From assembly GCA_023135545.1 (NCBI GenBank), contig JAGLSY010000153.1, positions 1 to 9,386 on the forward strand: a stretch of 9,386 nucleotides of DNA, given 5' to 3'. Positions 1 through 8,100 of this stretch are shown one piece after another (the stretch's first letter is position 1; every line of letters starts with the position of its first letter). The position numbers and the translations under genes were made by a program. The notes beneath the pieces are model-generated. The model ran no database searches. It was not told the origin of the DNA and saw nothing but the letters and a program-made list of their open reading frames with translations. This DNA comes from Thermoplasmata archaeon. Its GTDB lineage: Archaea > Thermoplasmatota > Thermoplasmata > SG8-5 > JAGLSY01.

Positions 1-1
1 C

Positions 2-151
2 AGGAGGGTGAGCCAGCGCAGAAAAACACTAAAAGAAAAAAGCGGGGAGAAGCCTTTCTATGGTCTGCAGTTCCATCCCGAAGTTGAACATACCGAGTTC
101 GGAGAGGAAATATTTAAGAATTTTATGAACATTTGCAAGGAATTGAAATAG
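2..151 (+). CDS. guaAA: GMP synthase glutaminase subunit, C-terminal end (partial)
   Basis: The 5' end lies outside the window; 49 codons and a TAG stop are visible. The tail reads FYGLQFHPEVEHTEFGEE followed by a short helix ending NICKELK. The FHPE signature carries the His and Glu of the class I glutamine amidotransferase Cys-His-Glu triad, and HPEVEHTE..G is typical of the GMP synthase glutaminase among the class I families. This subunit releases ammonia from glutamine for the ATP-pyrophosphatase subunit, which aminates XMP to GMP in the cytoplasm. The gene stops about 25 residues after the FHPE motif, so it is a stand-alone subunit, the archaeal arrangement, rather than the fused bacterial GuaA. 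The first 15 or so visible residues are unusually basic and match the family poorly, so a frameshift near the window edge cannot be excluded. Another class I amidotransferase is possible but less likely. Confidence 0.85.
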   Translation, partial: RRVSQRRKTLKEKSGEKPFYGLQFHPEVEHTEFGEEIFKNFMNICKELK

Positions 152-216
152 AGATGCGCTTGCTGGCTTTTCTCTATGCCCACCTTCCGACCCCCGCCAT
201 ACTGGCTTGCTACTGA

Positions 217-267
217 GACCCACACTGTGTAATACTGTGACCCACACTGCGTAATACTGTGACCCAC
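217..267. repeat. 22-bp tandem repeat, 2.3 copies
   Basis: The unit GACCCACACTGYGTAATACTGT occurs at 217-238 and 239-260 with one difference (T/C), followed by the first 7 bases of a third copy at 261-267. Each unit contains an ACACTGYGT core that is palindromic around its centre in the first copy. It lies in non-coding DNA just after guaAA. No third full copy, spacer pattern or neighbouring transposase gene is visible. Its role is unknown. Confidence 0.85.
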
Positions 268-299
268 TTTTGGAAGAAAATATGGTTTTAAGACTATTG

Positions 300-337
300 T
301 TTCAACTTGTTTTCAATATCCTCGACGAGTTTGCTGG
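300..337 (-). repeat. Duplicate of the meaB 3' end (direct repeat, left copy)
   Basis: Positions 300-337 match 685-722, the last codons of meaB, at 35 of 38 bases and in the same orientation; the first 30 bases differ only at 309 (G versus A at 694). Read on the minus strand, the copy still encodes KLVEDIENKLK, then one extra Gln codon and a TAG. Similarity stops abruptly on both sides: the DNA before 300 does not resemble that before 685, and after 329 the sequence passes into a trmO-like reading frame on the other strand. The duplication is therefore short and sharply bounded. Confidence 0.9.
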
Positions 338-441
338 ACGAAACCCCGGTCATCGACATCAAGCCATACACCAAATCCTGCGTCAAGGAGATTCAAAAGT
401 TCGGCTGGATAGGTCACAAATATCCTAATGCAAAAACCTAG
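331..441 (+). pseudogene. trmO: C-terminal remnant of a TrmO/TsaA-type tRNA methyltransferase
   Basis: Frame +1 reads LLDETPVIDIKPYTKSC, then about 20 more residues including KFGWIGH, and ends at TAG 439-441. LLDxTPVxDIKPY is the signature near the C-terminus of the TrmO/TsaA family, which N6-methylates t6A37 in tRNA-Thr with S-adenosylmethionine. A GW pair about 15-20 residues later also fits archaeal members. Only about 36 codons remain. Upstream the frame runs into the meaB 3'-end duplicate and meets TAA at 289-291 without an ATG, so the N-terminal part, including the SAM-binding region, is missing. It is best read as a dead fragment created by the rearrangement that placed the repeat at 300-337. 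The identification rests on the signature motif alone. Confidence 0.62.
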
Positions 442-442
442 T

Positions 443-571
443 TCATCGGGTGTAATCCAATTTATAATACGGGCACGGGGTCCTCACCATACCTGAATAA
501 TAGGTGTAATTGCCCCTGGTGCATTGACCGCCTTTGTTGTATACGCATTTATTACAACCTAGATTTTTCAT
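443..571 (-). CDS. Small four-cysteine protein (42 aa), possible zinc-binding protein
   Basis: An ATG at 569-571 opens a 42-codon frame ending in TGA at 443-445, two bases from the end of the trmO remnant on the other strand. The protein begins MKNLGCNKCVYNKGGQCTRG and ends TPCPYYKLDYTR. Cysteines are at residues 6, 9, 17 and 33, a CxxC-x7-C-x15-C spacing that could hold one metal ion. The CxYxxGGxC and CPYY pieces resemble small archaeal metal-binding proteins, but I do not recognise a named family. GGA and GAG lie just before the ATG, and a TATA-like element is at 600-610. An in-frame TAA at 581-583 rules out a longer protein. The short length and the rearranged surroundings keep confidence moderate; it may be a chance frame or a scrap. 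Confidence 0.45.
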   Translation of the reverse strand: MKNLGCNKCVYNKGGQCTRGNYTYYSGMVRTPCPYYKLDYTR

Positions 572-599
572 ACTCTTCCATTATAAATATTGATTCTTG

Positions 600-610
600 G
601 ATATTTAACC
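600..610 (-). promoter_or_regulatory. Possible TATA box for the small four-cysteine gene
   Basis: The minus strand reads GGTTAAATATC, centred about 34 bases before the ATG at 571. Archaeal transcription starts about 25 bases after the TATA centre, so this would give a leader of only a few bases. The more TATA-like ATATTTATA at about 582-590 is too close to the ATG to serve it. Confidence 0.3.
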
Positions 611-681
611 TTTGCGTTGGATTCCTACCATTTTCCCAGAGGTATGCTAGATAATACTGGGCTCCTCTCTGTGCAGGTATT

Positions 682-1626
682 TTATTTCAACTTATTTTCA
701 ATATCCTCGACGAGCTGGCTGGCTGCCGTGTAGGGGTCGATTTTTCTGGCCAAGATGTCATTCACCATCTTGTCAAACTGCTCCCTGTCGATCATGTCAT
801 CTGCCAGCCTGTTCAGATGGCCTCTTATCAGTGTGTTTAGTTCCTCCCTTATCCCCATCTCCACCATCTTCTCGAACTTGCCGCTGGCCTTCAGATACTT
901 GTAGTGCTCCTCCACTTTTTCCAGAAGGACGTCTACTCCCTGGTCGGTCCGTGCAACCGTCTGTAATATGGGCGGCTCCCATTCCGGCTTTTCCGGGTTG
1001 AGGCCCAGCATGGCCTGGATCTCCATGGCCGTCTTGTCCGCCCCCTCCCTGTCGGCCTTGTTAATGACGAAGATATCGGCGATCTCCATGATACCGGCCT
1101 TGATGGTCTGGATCTCGTCTCCGAGGCCGGGCATCTCCACGATGACGGTCGTGTGGGCGTGGCTTACTATCTCGACTTCTGACTGGCCAGCTCCAACAGT
1201 CTCCAGAATGACAACATCCATGCCGAAGGCGTCCAGCACCTTGACCGCTCCGGATGCCGCCCTCGACAATCCTCCGAGATGACCCCTGGTGCCCATACTT
1301 CTTATGAAAACTCCCTCATCCAGTGTCAGGTCGACCATGCGAATTCTATCGCCTAGAATAGCGCCTCCGGTGAAGGGGCTGGTCGGGTCCACCGCGATTA
1401 TTCCAACGGTCTTTCCTTTTGCTCTTATCTTCTTGGCCAACCTGTCCACGATGGTGCTCTTTCCGGAGCCCGGCGGCCCGGTCACACCGATGATGTGTGC
1501 CTTGCCGGTGCTGGCATGCAGTATTCCCAATTGCTCATAAGCTTCCTCTTCCTCGGATTCAATAAGGGTGATGAGACGTGCAGCGGCCCTCTTATCCTTA
1601 GCCAGGACTCTGTCTGCAAGGTCCAT
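682..1626 (-). CDS. meaB: MeaB/ArgK-type GTPase, chaperone of the B12-dependent acyl-CoA mutase
   Basis: This 314-aa G3E P-loop GTPase protects methylmalonyl-CoA mutase and gates cobalamin loading and replacement of damaged cofactor. Motifs, counted from the chosen start: P-loop GPPGSGKS at 50-57, AVDPTSPFTGGAILGDR at 78-94, ETVGAGQSE at 142-150, and base-recognition NKAD at 189-192. Length and motif order are normal for the family. The ATG at 1624-1626 is preferred: it lies 4 nt after the stop of the upstream gene, has AGGA 9 nt before it, and gives MDLADRVLAKDKRAAARL, the usual MeaB N-terminus. ATGs at 1668 and 1647 would overlap the upstream gene and lack a well-placed ribosome binding site. 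The tight spacing implies co-transcription and coupled translation with the mutase subunit. Its last 38 bp recur at 300-337. Confidence 0.95.
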   Translation of the reverse strand: MDLADRVLAKDKRAAARLITLIESEEEEAYEQLGILHASTGKAHIIGVTGPPGSGKSTIVDRLAKKIRAKGKTVGIIAVDPTSPFTGGAILGDRIRMVDLTLDEGVFIRSMGTRGHLGGLSRAASGAVKVLDAFGMDVVILETVGAGQSEVEIVSHAHTTVIVEMPGLGDEIQTIKAGIMEIADIFVINKADREGADKTAMEIQAMLGLNPEKPEWEPPILQTVARTDQGVDVLLEKVEEHYKYLKASGKFEKMVEMGIREELNTLIRGHLNRLADDMIDREQFDKMVNDILARKIDPYTAASQLVEDIENKLK

Positions 1627-1630
1627 GTGA

Positions 1631-2071
1631 TTACTTCCTAGTATCATCCTCGGGATGTTCGAGTTCATTCTTTGAATGAACGATGTTCTCCCTGTGATAT
1701 TTCACGATGGTCTCCAGGGGGGTGCCGGGTCCGAAAATCATGTCAATGCCCTCCTCCTTCAGCTTGGGAATGTCCTCCTGGGGTATGATGCCGCCGCCGG
1801 TGACAAGTATATCATCAATTCCTTTCTCCCTCAACAGTCTGGTAACCTTGGGAAAGAGGGTCATGTGCGCTCCCGAAAGGCAGCTCATTCCAATGGCGTC
1901 CACATCCTCCTGGATGGCGGTTTCCACGATTTGCTCGGGTGTTTGGTGCAGCCCGGTGTAAATAACCTCGAAGCCGGCATCTCTCAATGCTCTGGCAACT
2001 ATCTTGGCTCCCCTGTCATGGCCGTCAAGGCCAGGCTTGGCGATCAATACTCTCATCTTTCTCTCGGACAT
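1631..2071 (-). CDS. mcmA2: Cobalamin-binding subunit of methylmalonyl-CoA mutase
   Basis: This 146-aa protein is a complete stand-alone B12-binding domain. It carries MRVLIAKPGLDGHDRG near the N-terminus; DGHDRG (16-21) is the DxHxxG motif whose His18 replaces dimethylbenzimidazole as the lower cobalt ligand. The Ser-x-Leu motif follows in GMSCLSGAH (61-69), and the Gly-rich loop VTGGGIIP at 90-97. With a separate catalytic subunit it interconverts methylmalonyl-CoA and succinyl-CoA in the cytoplasm. Two-polypeptide mutases of this kind are usual in archaea. The catalytic subunit is not in the window. The ATG at 2069-2071 is preferred because AAGGT lies 6 nt before it; an in-frame ATG at 2095 has no such site. 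The tail after about residue 130 is charged and variable. MeaB next door supports the mutase role, though a related substrate such as isobutyryl-CoA cannot be excluded from this subunit alone. Confidence 0.92.
   Translation of the reverse strand: MSERKMRVLIAKPGLDGHDRGAKIVARALRDAGFEVIYTGLHQTPEQIVETAIQEDVDAIGMSCLSGAHMTLFPKVTRLLREKGIDDILVTGGGIIPQEDIPKLKEEGIDMIFGPGTPLETIVKYHRENIVHSKNELEHPEDDTRK
1635..1640 (-). promoter_or_regulatory. Ribosome binding site deciding the meaB start
   Basis: The minus strand reads TAGGAA here, with AGGA 9 nt before the ATG at 1624-1626. It lies inside the last codons of the upstream mutase subunit, whose TAA is 4 nt before the meaB ATG. This favours the short meaB start over the ATGs at 1647 and 1668. 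Confidence 0.55.
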
Positions 2072-2077
2072 GGTCTT

Positions 2078-2082
2078 ACCTT
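2078..2082 (-). promoter_or_regulatory. Ribosome binding site deciding the mcmA2 start
   Basis: The minus strand reads AAGGT, 6 nt before the ATG at 2069-2071, matching part of the archaeal anti-Shine-Dalgarno complement. The in-frame ATG at 2095 has nothing comparable before it. A weak TATA-like CCTATA lies at about 2106-2111, so the mcmA2-meaB pair may have its own promoter in the 82-nt gap after the giant gene. Confidence 0.45.
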
Positions 2083-2153
2083 CTATGTGAAGCATGGCTT
2101 GATCTGTATAGGATTTAGGATTACCTTGGAATTGCGGGAGTTTTTCAGGATTA

Positions 2154-5100
2154 CTACTCGCCCTCTGGTCCCTTCTTGACCGGCCTTCGCACGACCTTCT
2201 TGACCGGCTTTCTCACAACCTTCTTGGTCGGTTGGGCGCCGCCTTCCGGTGGTTTTTCATCCTTCTTCTCGAAATCGTAGGAGCATATCGGGCAGGTCAT
2301 CTCGTGCATGGCCATTTCCATTCCGCAGGAGGGGCATTTCTTCTTTTCCTCGGCCTTCTCCTCTGGCTTTGCCTCTGCTGGGGCCACCGCCGCGGCGGCT
2401 GCCGGTGCTACTGCAGCTTCCGGTTTTGCCTCAGCCACCGGTTCTTCCTTGACCGGCTCCGGCCTAACCTTCTTTGGTGGTGCCGCCTTCTCCTCCCCTT
2501 CCATCATCGTTCCACACTTGTGGCAGATGGTTGCCGTGACGCTGTTCTGGGTTTGGCAGTTGGGGCATGGCTTGGAACCGAGGCGCTTCATCTCCTCCTC
2601 TTCCTTCAACCACTGGTCAAAGGTCACGAAGGTCGCCTGTGTGGCCCACCAGGCCTGGAAATCAGCCTCGGTGAAGTTGGCTCCCAGCTCCTTTCTGGCC
2701 ACTTTCTTGAAGCCATCCACCACATCATCGTACTGCCTCTGCATCTGGGCCTTGTAATCCTCGATCTCCTCGTCGCCTATGGTGAATTCGGAATTACATT
2801 CCGGGCATGTCTTGCTGTTCATGGGCACCCAGGCACCGCAGATGCTGCACTTGGCCGTGTCGGTCTCGAACTCGGTATTACACTTCGGGCAGCGGGATGC
2901 CGATTCTGGTATGAAAGCACCGCACTCGCCGCACTCGACGGTCTTGCCCAGGCCGACGAACTTGAGGTAAAGGGTTATTCCTATGATTATGCCGGCAACG
3001 GCGATTATGATTATGATTATTATCCAGAGCCACGGGAATGCATCGTCCTGGTTGATGTTGATGGTTCTCAGGTCTGCCGGTACTCCGTCTGCGCTGGCTG
3101 TCAAGTCATATTGGCCCACGTTGGCAGGTAAGGTTATAGAGGTCTGGAAATTTCCAGATGCATCTGTGTTTGTGGTTACAGTGTTGTCGCCCAGATCTAT
3201 CGTGATGGTGGCATCGACCACGGCGCTGCCGTCCAACATGGTCAACCTACCGCTAACCCAGGTGTTGTTTTCCTTGCCCAAGGTGTAGTTCTGACCGCTA
3301 TTGGGGCTCAACAATTCTAAGACATACTGAGGGGCCGTAACTACGAAGGTGACGTTCACGAGCTCGTTGTTTGCCTCGTTGAACTCCTCCACCGAGCCTG
3401 TCAGGTTGTAATCCATGCCGTTGACCGTGAAGATGTCGTCTGCGATGACATTCCTATCAATCGCAACCAGGAGATAATGGGTTCCTTCTGCCGGAATTCC
3501 GGCACAGGTGATGATAACGCTGGTGTCCATGTTTCCATCCAGCTCCTCCATGATAAAGCTTCCGAGCATATTCGCCGGTGCCATTAAGTCATAGTATATG
3601 TCGATGGTGAAGTTTGTGGCGGTGTAGTCACCATTGTTCCTGACAGTTACGTTAACATCGAAGGGTGTGTATCCGATCACGTTCTCCTCGGTGATGTTGA
3701 CATCGTTGTTTACCATGGTCAGGTCCGCCCTCGGGTCGGTAATCGTAAGTGTCTCGGTAAGCTCATTGCTCAATCCGTTGATGTTCTCGTAGATGCCGGT
3801 TGCGGCCGAAACCCTGATGTTCCTGTCCTGAGAGTTACCGTTGAGGTCGGCCGTGGCGAACCAGGTGATCTCGGCGACCGCATATCCGCCGCCCGCGTTG
3901 ATGGTGGGCAGTGTATCGTAGCCAATTAGGTTAAAGCCGTCATAGAAGCTGACGATTACACCGCTGGCCGGCGTTCCGCCGGAGTTAAAGACCTGCGCTC
4001 TCAATGTTACGGTCGTCCTGTTCTCGACCTCGGTGACCGAGGACCCTCCGTGTATGAATTCTAGCTGGTTAATGTAAAGGTCTGCGTATTCCCTAATAGT
4101 GACCGACCTGTTCTGTACATTATTGTCCTCGTGGATTTCGTCAATCGTGCCGTTCTGGTCAATCTCGACGTAGAGCAGGTAGGAACCTGCCAGTTCTGGC
4201 TCCCATTCAATTATCGGTGTTGTAACCGAACTTCCGGCGATTATGGTGGGGATAGTGTAGTTATCGATAAGGGTTCCGTTGACTTCCGCATCGTAGACAT
4301 GCACGGTGACATCGTCTGCCGCCATGTCTCCCTCGTTGTAAACCGTCACTGTCAGGTCAATTGTGTAGTTGACCACCCATGGCATATCAGACATGTCGAT
4401 ATCTGCCGAAGTGTGAATTGCAAGGTCCGGCCTGCCGATGACAGTAACATCAATCCAACCCAGATTATCTGATTCGTTAAGCTCCTTTACTTTATCATCT
4501 GGGTCTACTTCCACAGTGATATTGTGGTTGCCGATATCTGAAATTTCCATCCATGTGTGATTTATGGAGATGTTATAGTTTTCGTTGACCCCCAGGGGCA
4601 CGGGTATGAGCACATTGGCAATGGCAACACCGTTGTCCCTGAACTCGACCCAGATGCCGTCAGCGGGGCTGATGCCGTTGTTTGTCACGGTCGTGTTGAT
4701 CCATATCTTTTCGCCCCGCCCGGGCTCATCGTCGGATACATAAACCGGCGGGTCCAGGTCCGGCCTCACAGCGTCCATGGTGATTGTAACATCAATGTAG
4801 TTGTCGTCATATGCCATGTCATTATAAGATGGAAGTCCCACACCCAGCGTGTCCGCAATTGTTGGGTTGAAGGTGGCTATCAGCTTGTAGTTGCTGATGG
4901 GCTGGGCATTGGGATAAACGTCAATCGTAATTATGTCGCTCAGGGTCCTGAACAGAACCTTTCCGTCCGCATCTGTAATCTTGGTCTGCTGAAGGATTGG
5001 CTGCAGGTAGTTCAACGTGGTGTAGTTCAGGTCGACGGTCACGCCCTCGAGGGGGTAGTGGTTCACGTCCTCCACAAGGGCCTCTATCCACCTGTATATA

Positions 5101-8100
5101 TATATCTCGGCGCTGTCGGAAATAGACAGTTGTGGGACGGTCATGATTATCGCCGTGAGATTGGCAATGGAGGTTCCCCTGAAGGTGTCCAGTACCCTCC
5201 TGAAAGTGGAGTTAATTACCTCCAGCCTGACATTCGCATCCGACTCCGGTACACTGAAGCTTCCGCCTATGTCACTGCCCTTAATGCTTATAATTGAAGT
5301 ATCATCGGCGATGATGCTCAGATGGGCAGGGGTGGTCGTGTCAATTATGTTGATCTTGGCGTTGTCCCTGGCAAACAGGTTCATCGCGAAGTTGTTGCTG
5401 TCTATTACAGCGTCATCAATGTTGAGAACACCGTTGTCCTTGACGATTATGTTGAACTGGTTGGGATAAATCTGGTCCATGATAAGGGTGGAGCCGGTTA
5501 TGTTCAGCTGTCCGTCCTCCTCTACGAGAATGTAACCATGCTGCAGGTGGGGGCTGTCGATCAGGACATATCCAGCACTGGATGCCGGCAATGTGTTGTT
5601 GACCACGAGGTCGAAGATTCCGCCGTCATAAACCAGTATATTCAATGAAGCCTTATTGTCGGTCTCGTCAATCTCATCCACCACGGCTGTCGCGTCTACC
5701 AAGATCTCTATGTTATGGTAGCCCTTGGTGGTTGGCGTCCAAGTAAAGGACACCTGCTTTGTCTCCATGATATTCAGATCGGTTATGGGCTGGGTCTCTT
5801 TCCAGACATCATCATCATATAATTCCACGTCAAAGGTTCCTGTGGCATCCAGACCTCCCAGGTTCACGACATCGACCGTGATTACTATGTCCTGGTCGAT
5901 TATCGGGGTCTCGTCGTCAAAGGTGACGTTGTCATTGGTAACATAGAGGTTGGGCATGGGGTTTACTGTCAAATCCCTGTAAGCCAGGTTGTTGGTGGTC
6001 TCGTCCTGCCACTCGTCCTGGGCATCCAGGGGGTCAATCCAAACATAGATGGAATAAACACCATCAGATGGCGGCTGGTCCCAGATAACTGATGAAACAA
6101 CGGTCTCAACGTGATCGAAGGTGTCCCAGCCGACGCTTATGAAATCGGTGTCTATAAGATATGCTGCCGCCGCCGAATCGGGAACATAATACGGTGGCAG
6201 CACATCCGGGTTCTGGCTGTAGAACCTGACCTCAACATTGGAAGCAATTTCGTATCCAGAGTTCAGAATGGTCGCATTAATGATTACGGGATTGCCAATT
6301 GACGGAACAGCCGGGTCAAATTCAATAGCCGTCGGGGAGATGGAGAGTTCTGGCAGGTATGGGGTAACGTATAACGGTAGATACGGAACATTTGTGTTAT
6401 TTGTTTCATTACCCTCTGATATCATGAATTTATAATCAACTGACACCTCTATATCATGCTGTCCACCTTCCGATGCCGTCCAAATCACCGGCCAGACGAC
6501 ACTTCCACCGGCAGGAATAGATGCTATTGTGATGTTTGTTATCTCCTCCTTCAGGGAAGTCGGTGTGTGGTCATACATTACCACACCAACATCCAGGGCA
6601 TTTGTTCCGCCTACGTTCTCAATGGTCGCGTTGATGTAAACGGTGTCTCCTATGAAGATATCTTGCACAAGTGGGTCCGGGGATAATGTGATTGTTCCCG
6701 GTGTCAAATCCGGCCTCGGAAGCTGTATTCCATCCATCTCCATCGTAAGCGTGGTTATCGTGTTCTCGGATGACTGGATGTTGGGGTAAGGAGAGAAATC
6801 CACATATGTGGTTGCGTTCTCGGCCCCGTAGGCCACATCAATTGTGTATTCACCGCAATGGTCGCCGTCTATGTCGCCTGCTGGCAATGATGGGTTAATT
6901 GTCGTCAAGAGGGGTATCATGACCATGCCGTCACTGTTGGTTACGTTGTAATTGGTGCCGTTGATGGTGTTCATGGAAACCCTGTCCATGTAGTCAAGAA
7001 TCCTTACATCTTCCGGGTATCCATCGCTCAGGTTGTTCATCGTGGCGACATAAGCCACATCAATGGTTGCCGACCCGCCGGAATAGACGAAGGTGGATTC
7101 GATATAGGCATCCTCAATGGGATTGCCATAGAAATCCACGACCGGAATCCTGGCCCATTTGTAATAGTAAACTTCCGAGGTGTCCCAGAAGAGGTATGGG
7201 GAGCCTGCCGGAGTTCCATAGGTGTGGTCAAGTGTCATATTGTACGCAAAGATATGAGAGTCCAGAGAAAGGCTCGCCATATTCTTCGTCCAGGGAAGAC
7301 CGATATTATAGTCCTTCCAGTCCAATGAAAGGTAGGTGTTGATGACGGACATATTGGTGTTGTCGAGGACGAACCTCTCATCCATATCGGCAACTCCAGA
7401 TGCGTCGAAGCTGGTGTTCTCGTACAGCATGTCAATCCTTGAGTCGGCTATTGTGACATTACCACAGTTCGTAAAGGTCATTAACGGGCCGTCGTTCCAT
7501 TCATCTGCCGGCGTGCCGTACCAGTTGCTGGAAACAGTGGGATTAAGGGCCGGCTGTGCTGTCGGGAATTTGTTCCACCAATCCGGGAAATCCGTATTGG
7601 TCTCGAAGTCATTGCCCAGACCGGTTATCCAGGAATCATTGACACAGACCAGTGAATTGGTAACATCCAGAGTTCCGGGGAACACCATAGCAGAGTGGTC
7701 CTCCATGATAAGTGTGGAATCTGATATTGTAATATCAAGGAAGGGAGACCATGAGGCCTGGAATCTGGCTCCTGTTGTTATAGTTGCATTCTCCAATCTC
7801 AATGTACTGCCACTATTGACATCCAAATCATATAAACCGTCCTGAAGGAAGTTCAATACACAATTCCTCAGAGTCAATGACCCGCCGCTTGTGATAGTCA
7901 GGCTGCCATCATGATCGGCAATCCATGGTTTCGTTGGGTCTTGGCCGTCATATACCTCATCACCGGTGATTATTTCAGGTATATCATTTGTTATTGGACC
8001 TGTCTCGCTTGCAGTACCCACGTTGGCGACGAAGAGGCCCATGAGACCGCTTACTGCCATGCACCAAACAATGAGTATACTCAAGCACTTTCCTGCGTAA

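Larger units (their letters stand above)
152..681. other. Rearranged, gene-poor interval between guaAA and meaB
   Basis: This interval separates convergent genes: guaAA runs into it from the left and meaB from the right. It contains the 22-bp tandem repeat, the duplicated meaB 3' end, the trmO remnant and the possible 42-aa gene. The stretches 152-216, 268-299 and 611-681 hold nothing I can assign: no tRNA cloverleaf, no clear hairpin terminator and no conserved reading frame. A T-rich run at about 167-176 just after guaAA could help end its transcript, but this is weak. Confidence 0.6.

Noticed and set aside
29..267. Two minus-strand frames of about 70 codons opposite the end of guaAA
   Set aside because: They run across the guaAA coding end and the tandem repeat, and part of their sequence is just translated repeat; there is no ribosome binding site and no recognisable protein.
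217..267. CRISPR array
   Set aside because: The 22-bp units are directly adjacent without spacers, and no cas gene is present.
152..299. Insertion-sequence remnant
   Set aside because: The repeat and GTGACCCACTTTTGG look vaguely like an element end, but I find no matching inverted end, target duplication or transposase fragment.
152..681. tRNA or other structured RNA in the gene-poor interval
   Set aside because: I could not fold a cloverleaf or find a T-loop sequence with matching acceptor arms on either strand.
1627..1668. Longer meaB starting at 1668 (328 aa)
   Set aside because: It would overlap mcmA2 by 38 bases, lacks a well-placed ribosome binding site, and adds 14 residues not typical of MeaB; the ATG at 1624-1626 has AGGA and family-like N-terminal sequence.
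3003..3023. GATTAT microsatellite
   Set aside because: It is the antisense of the Ile codons in the membrane helix and is explained by the protein sequence.
2232..3131. Long plus-strand frame (299 codons) opposite the zinc-ribbon part of the giant gene
   Set aside because: It is the mirror of Cys/Lys/Glu-rich coding sequence, has no ribosome binding site and matches no family; the minus-strand protein has clear domains over the same bases.
5094..5107. TATA-like run TATATATATATC inside the giant gene
   Set aside because: It encodes the IYIY stretch at residues 1009-1012; no gene starts a sensible distance downstream on either strand.
4557..5297. Plus-strand frame of 246 codons opposite the middle of the giant gene
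   Set aside because: Its Val-rich composition reflects antisense of Asp/Asn/Thr-rich CARDB coding; there is no motif or start signal, and it lies wholly within a supported gene.
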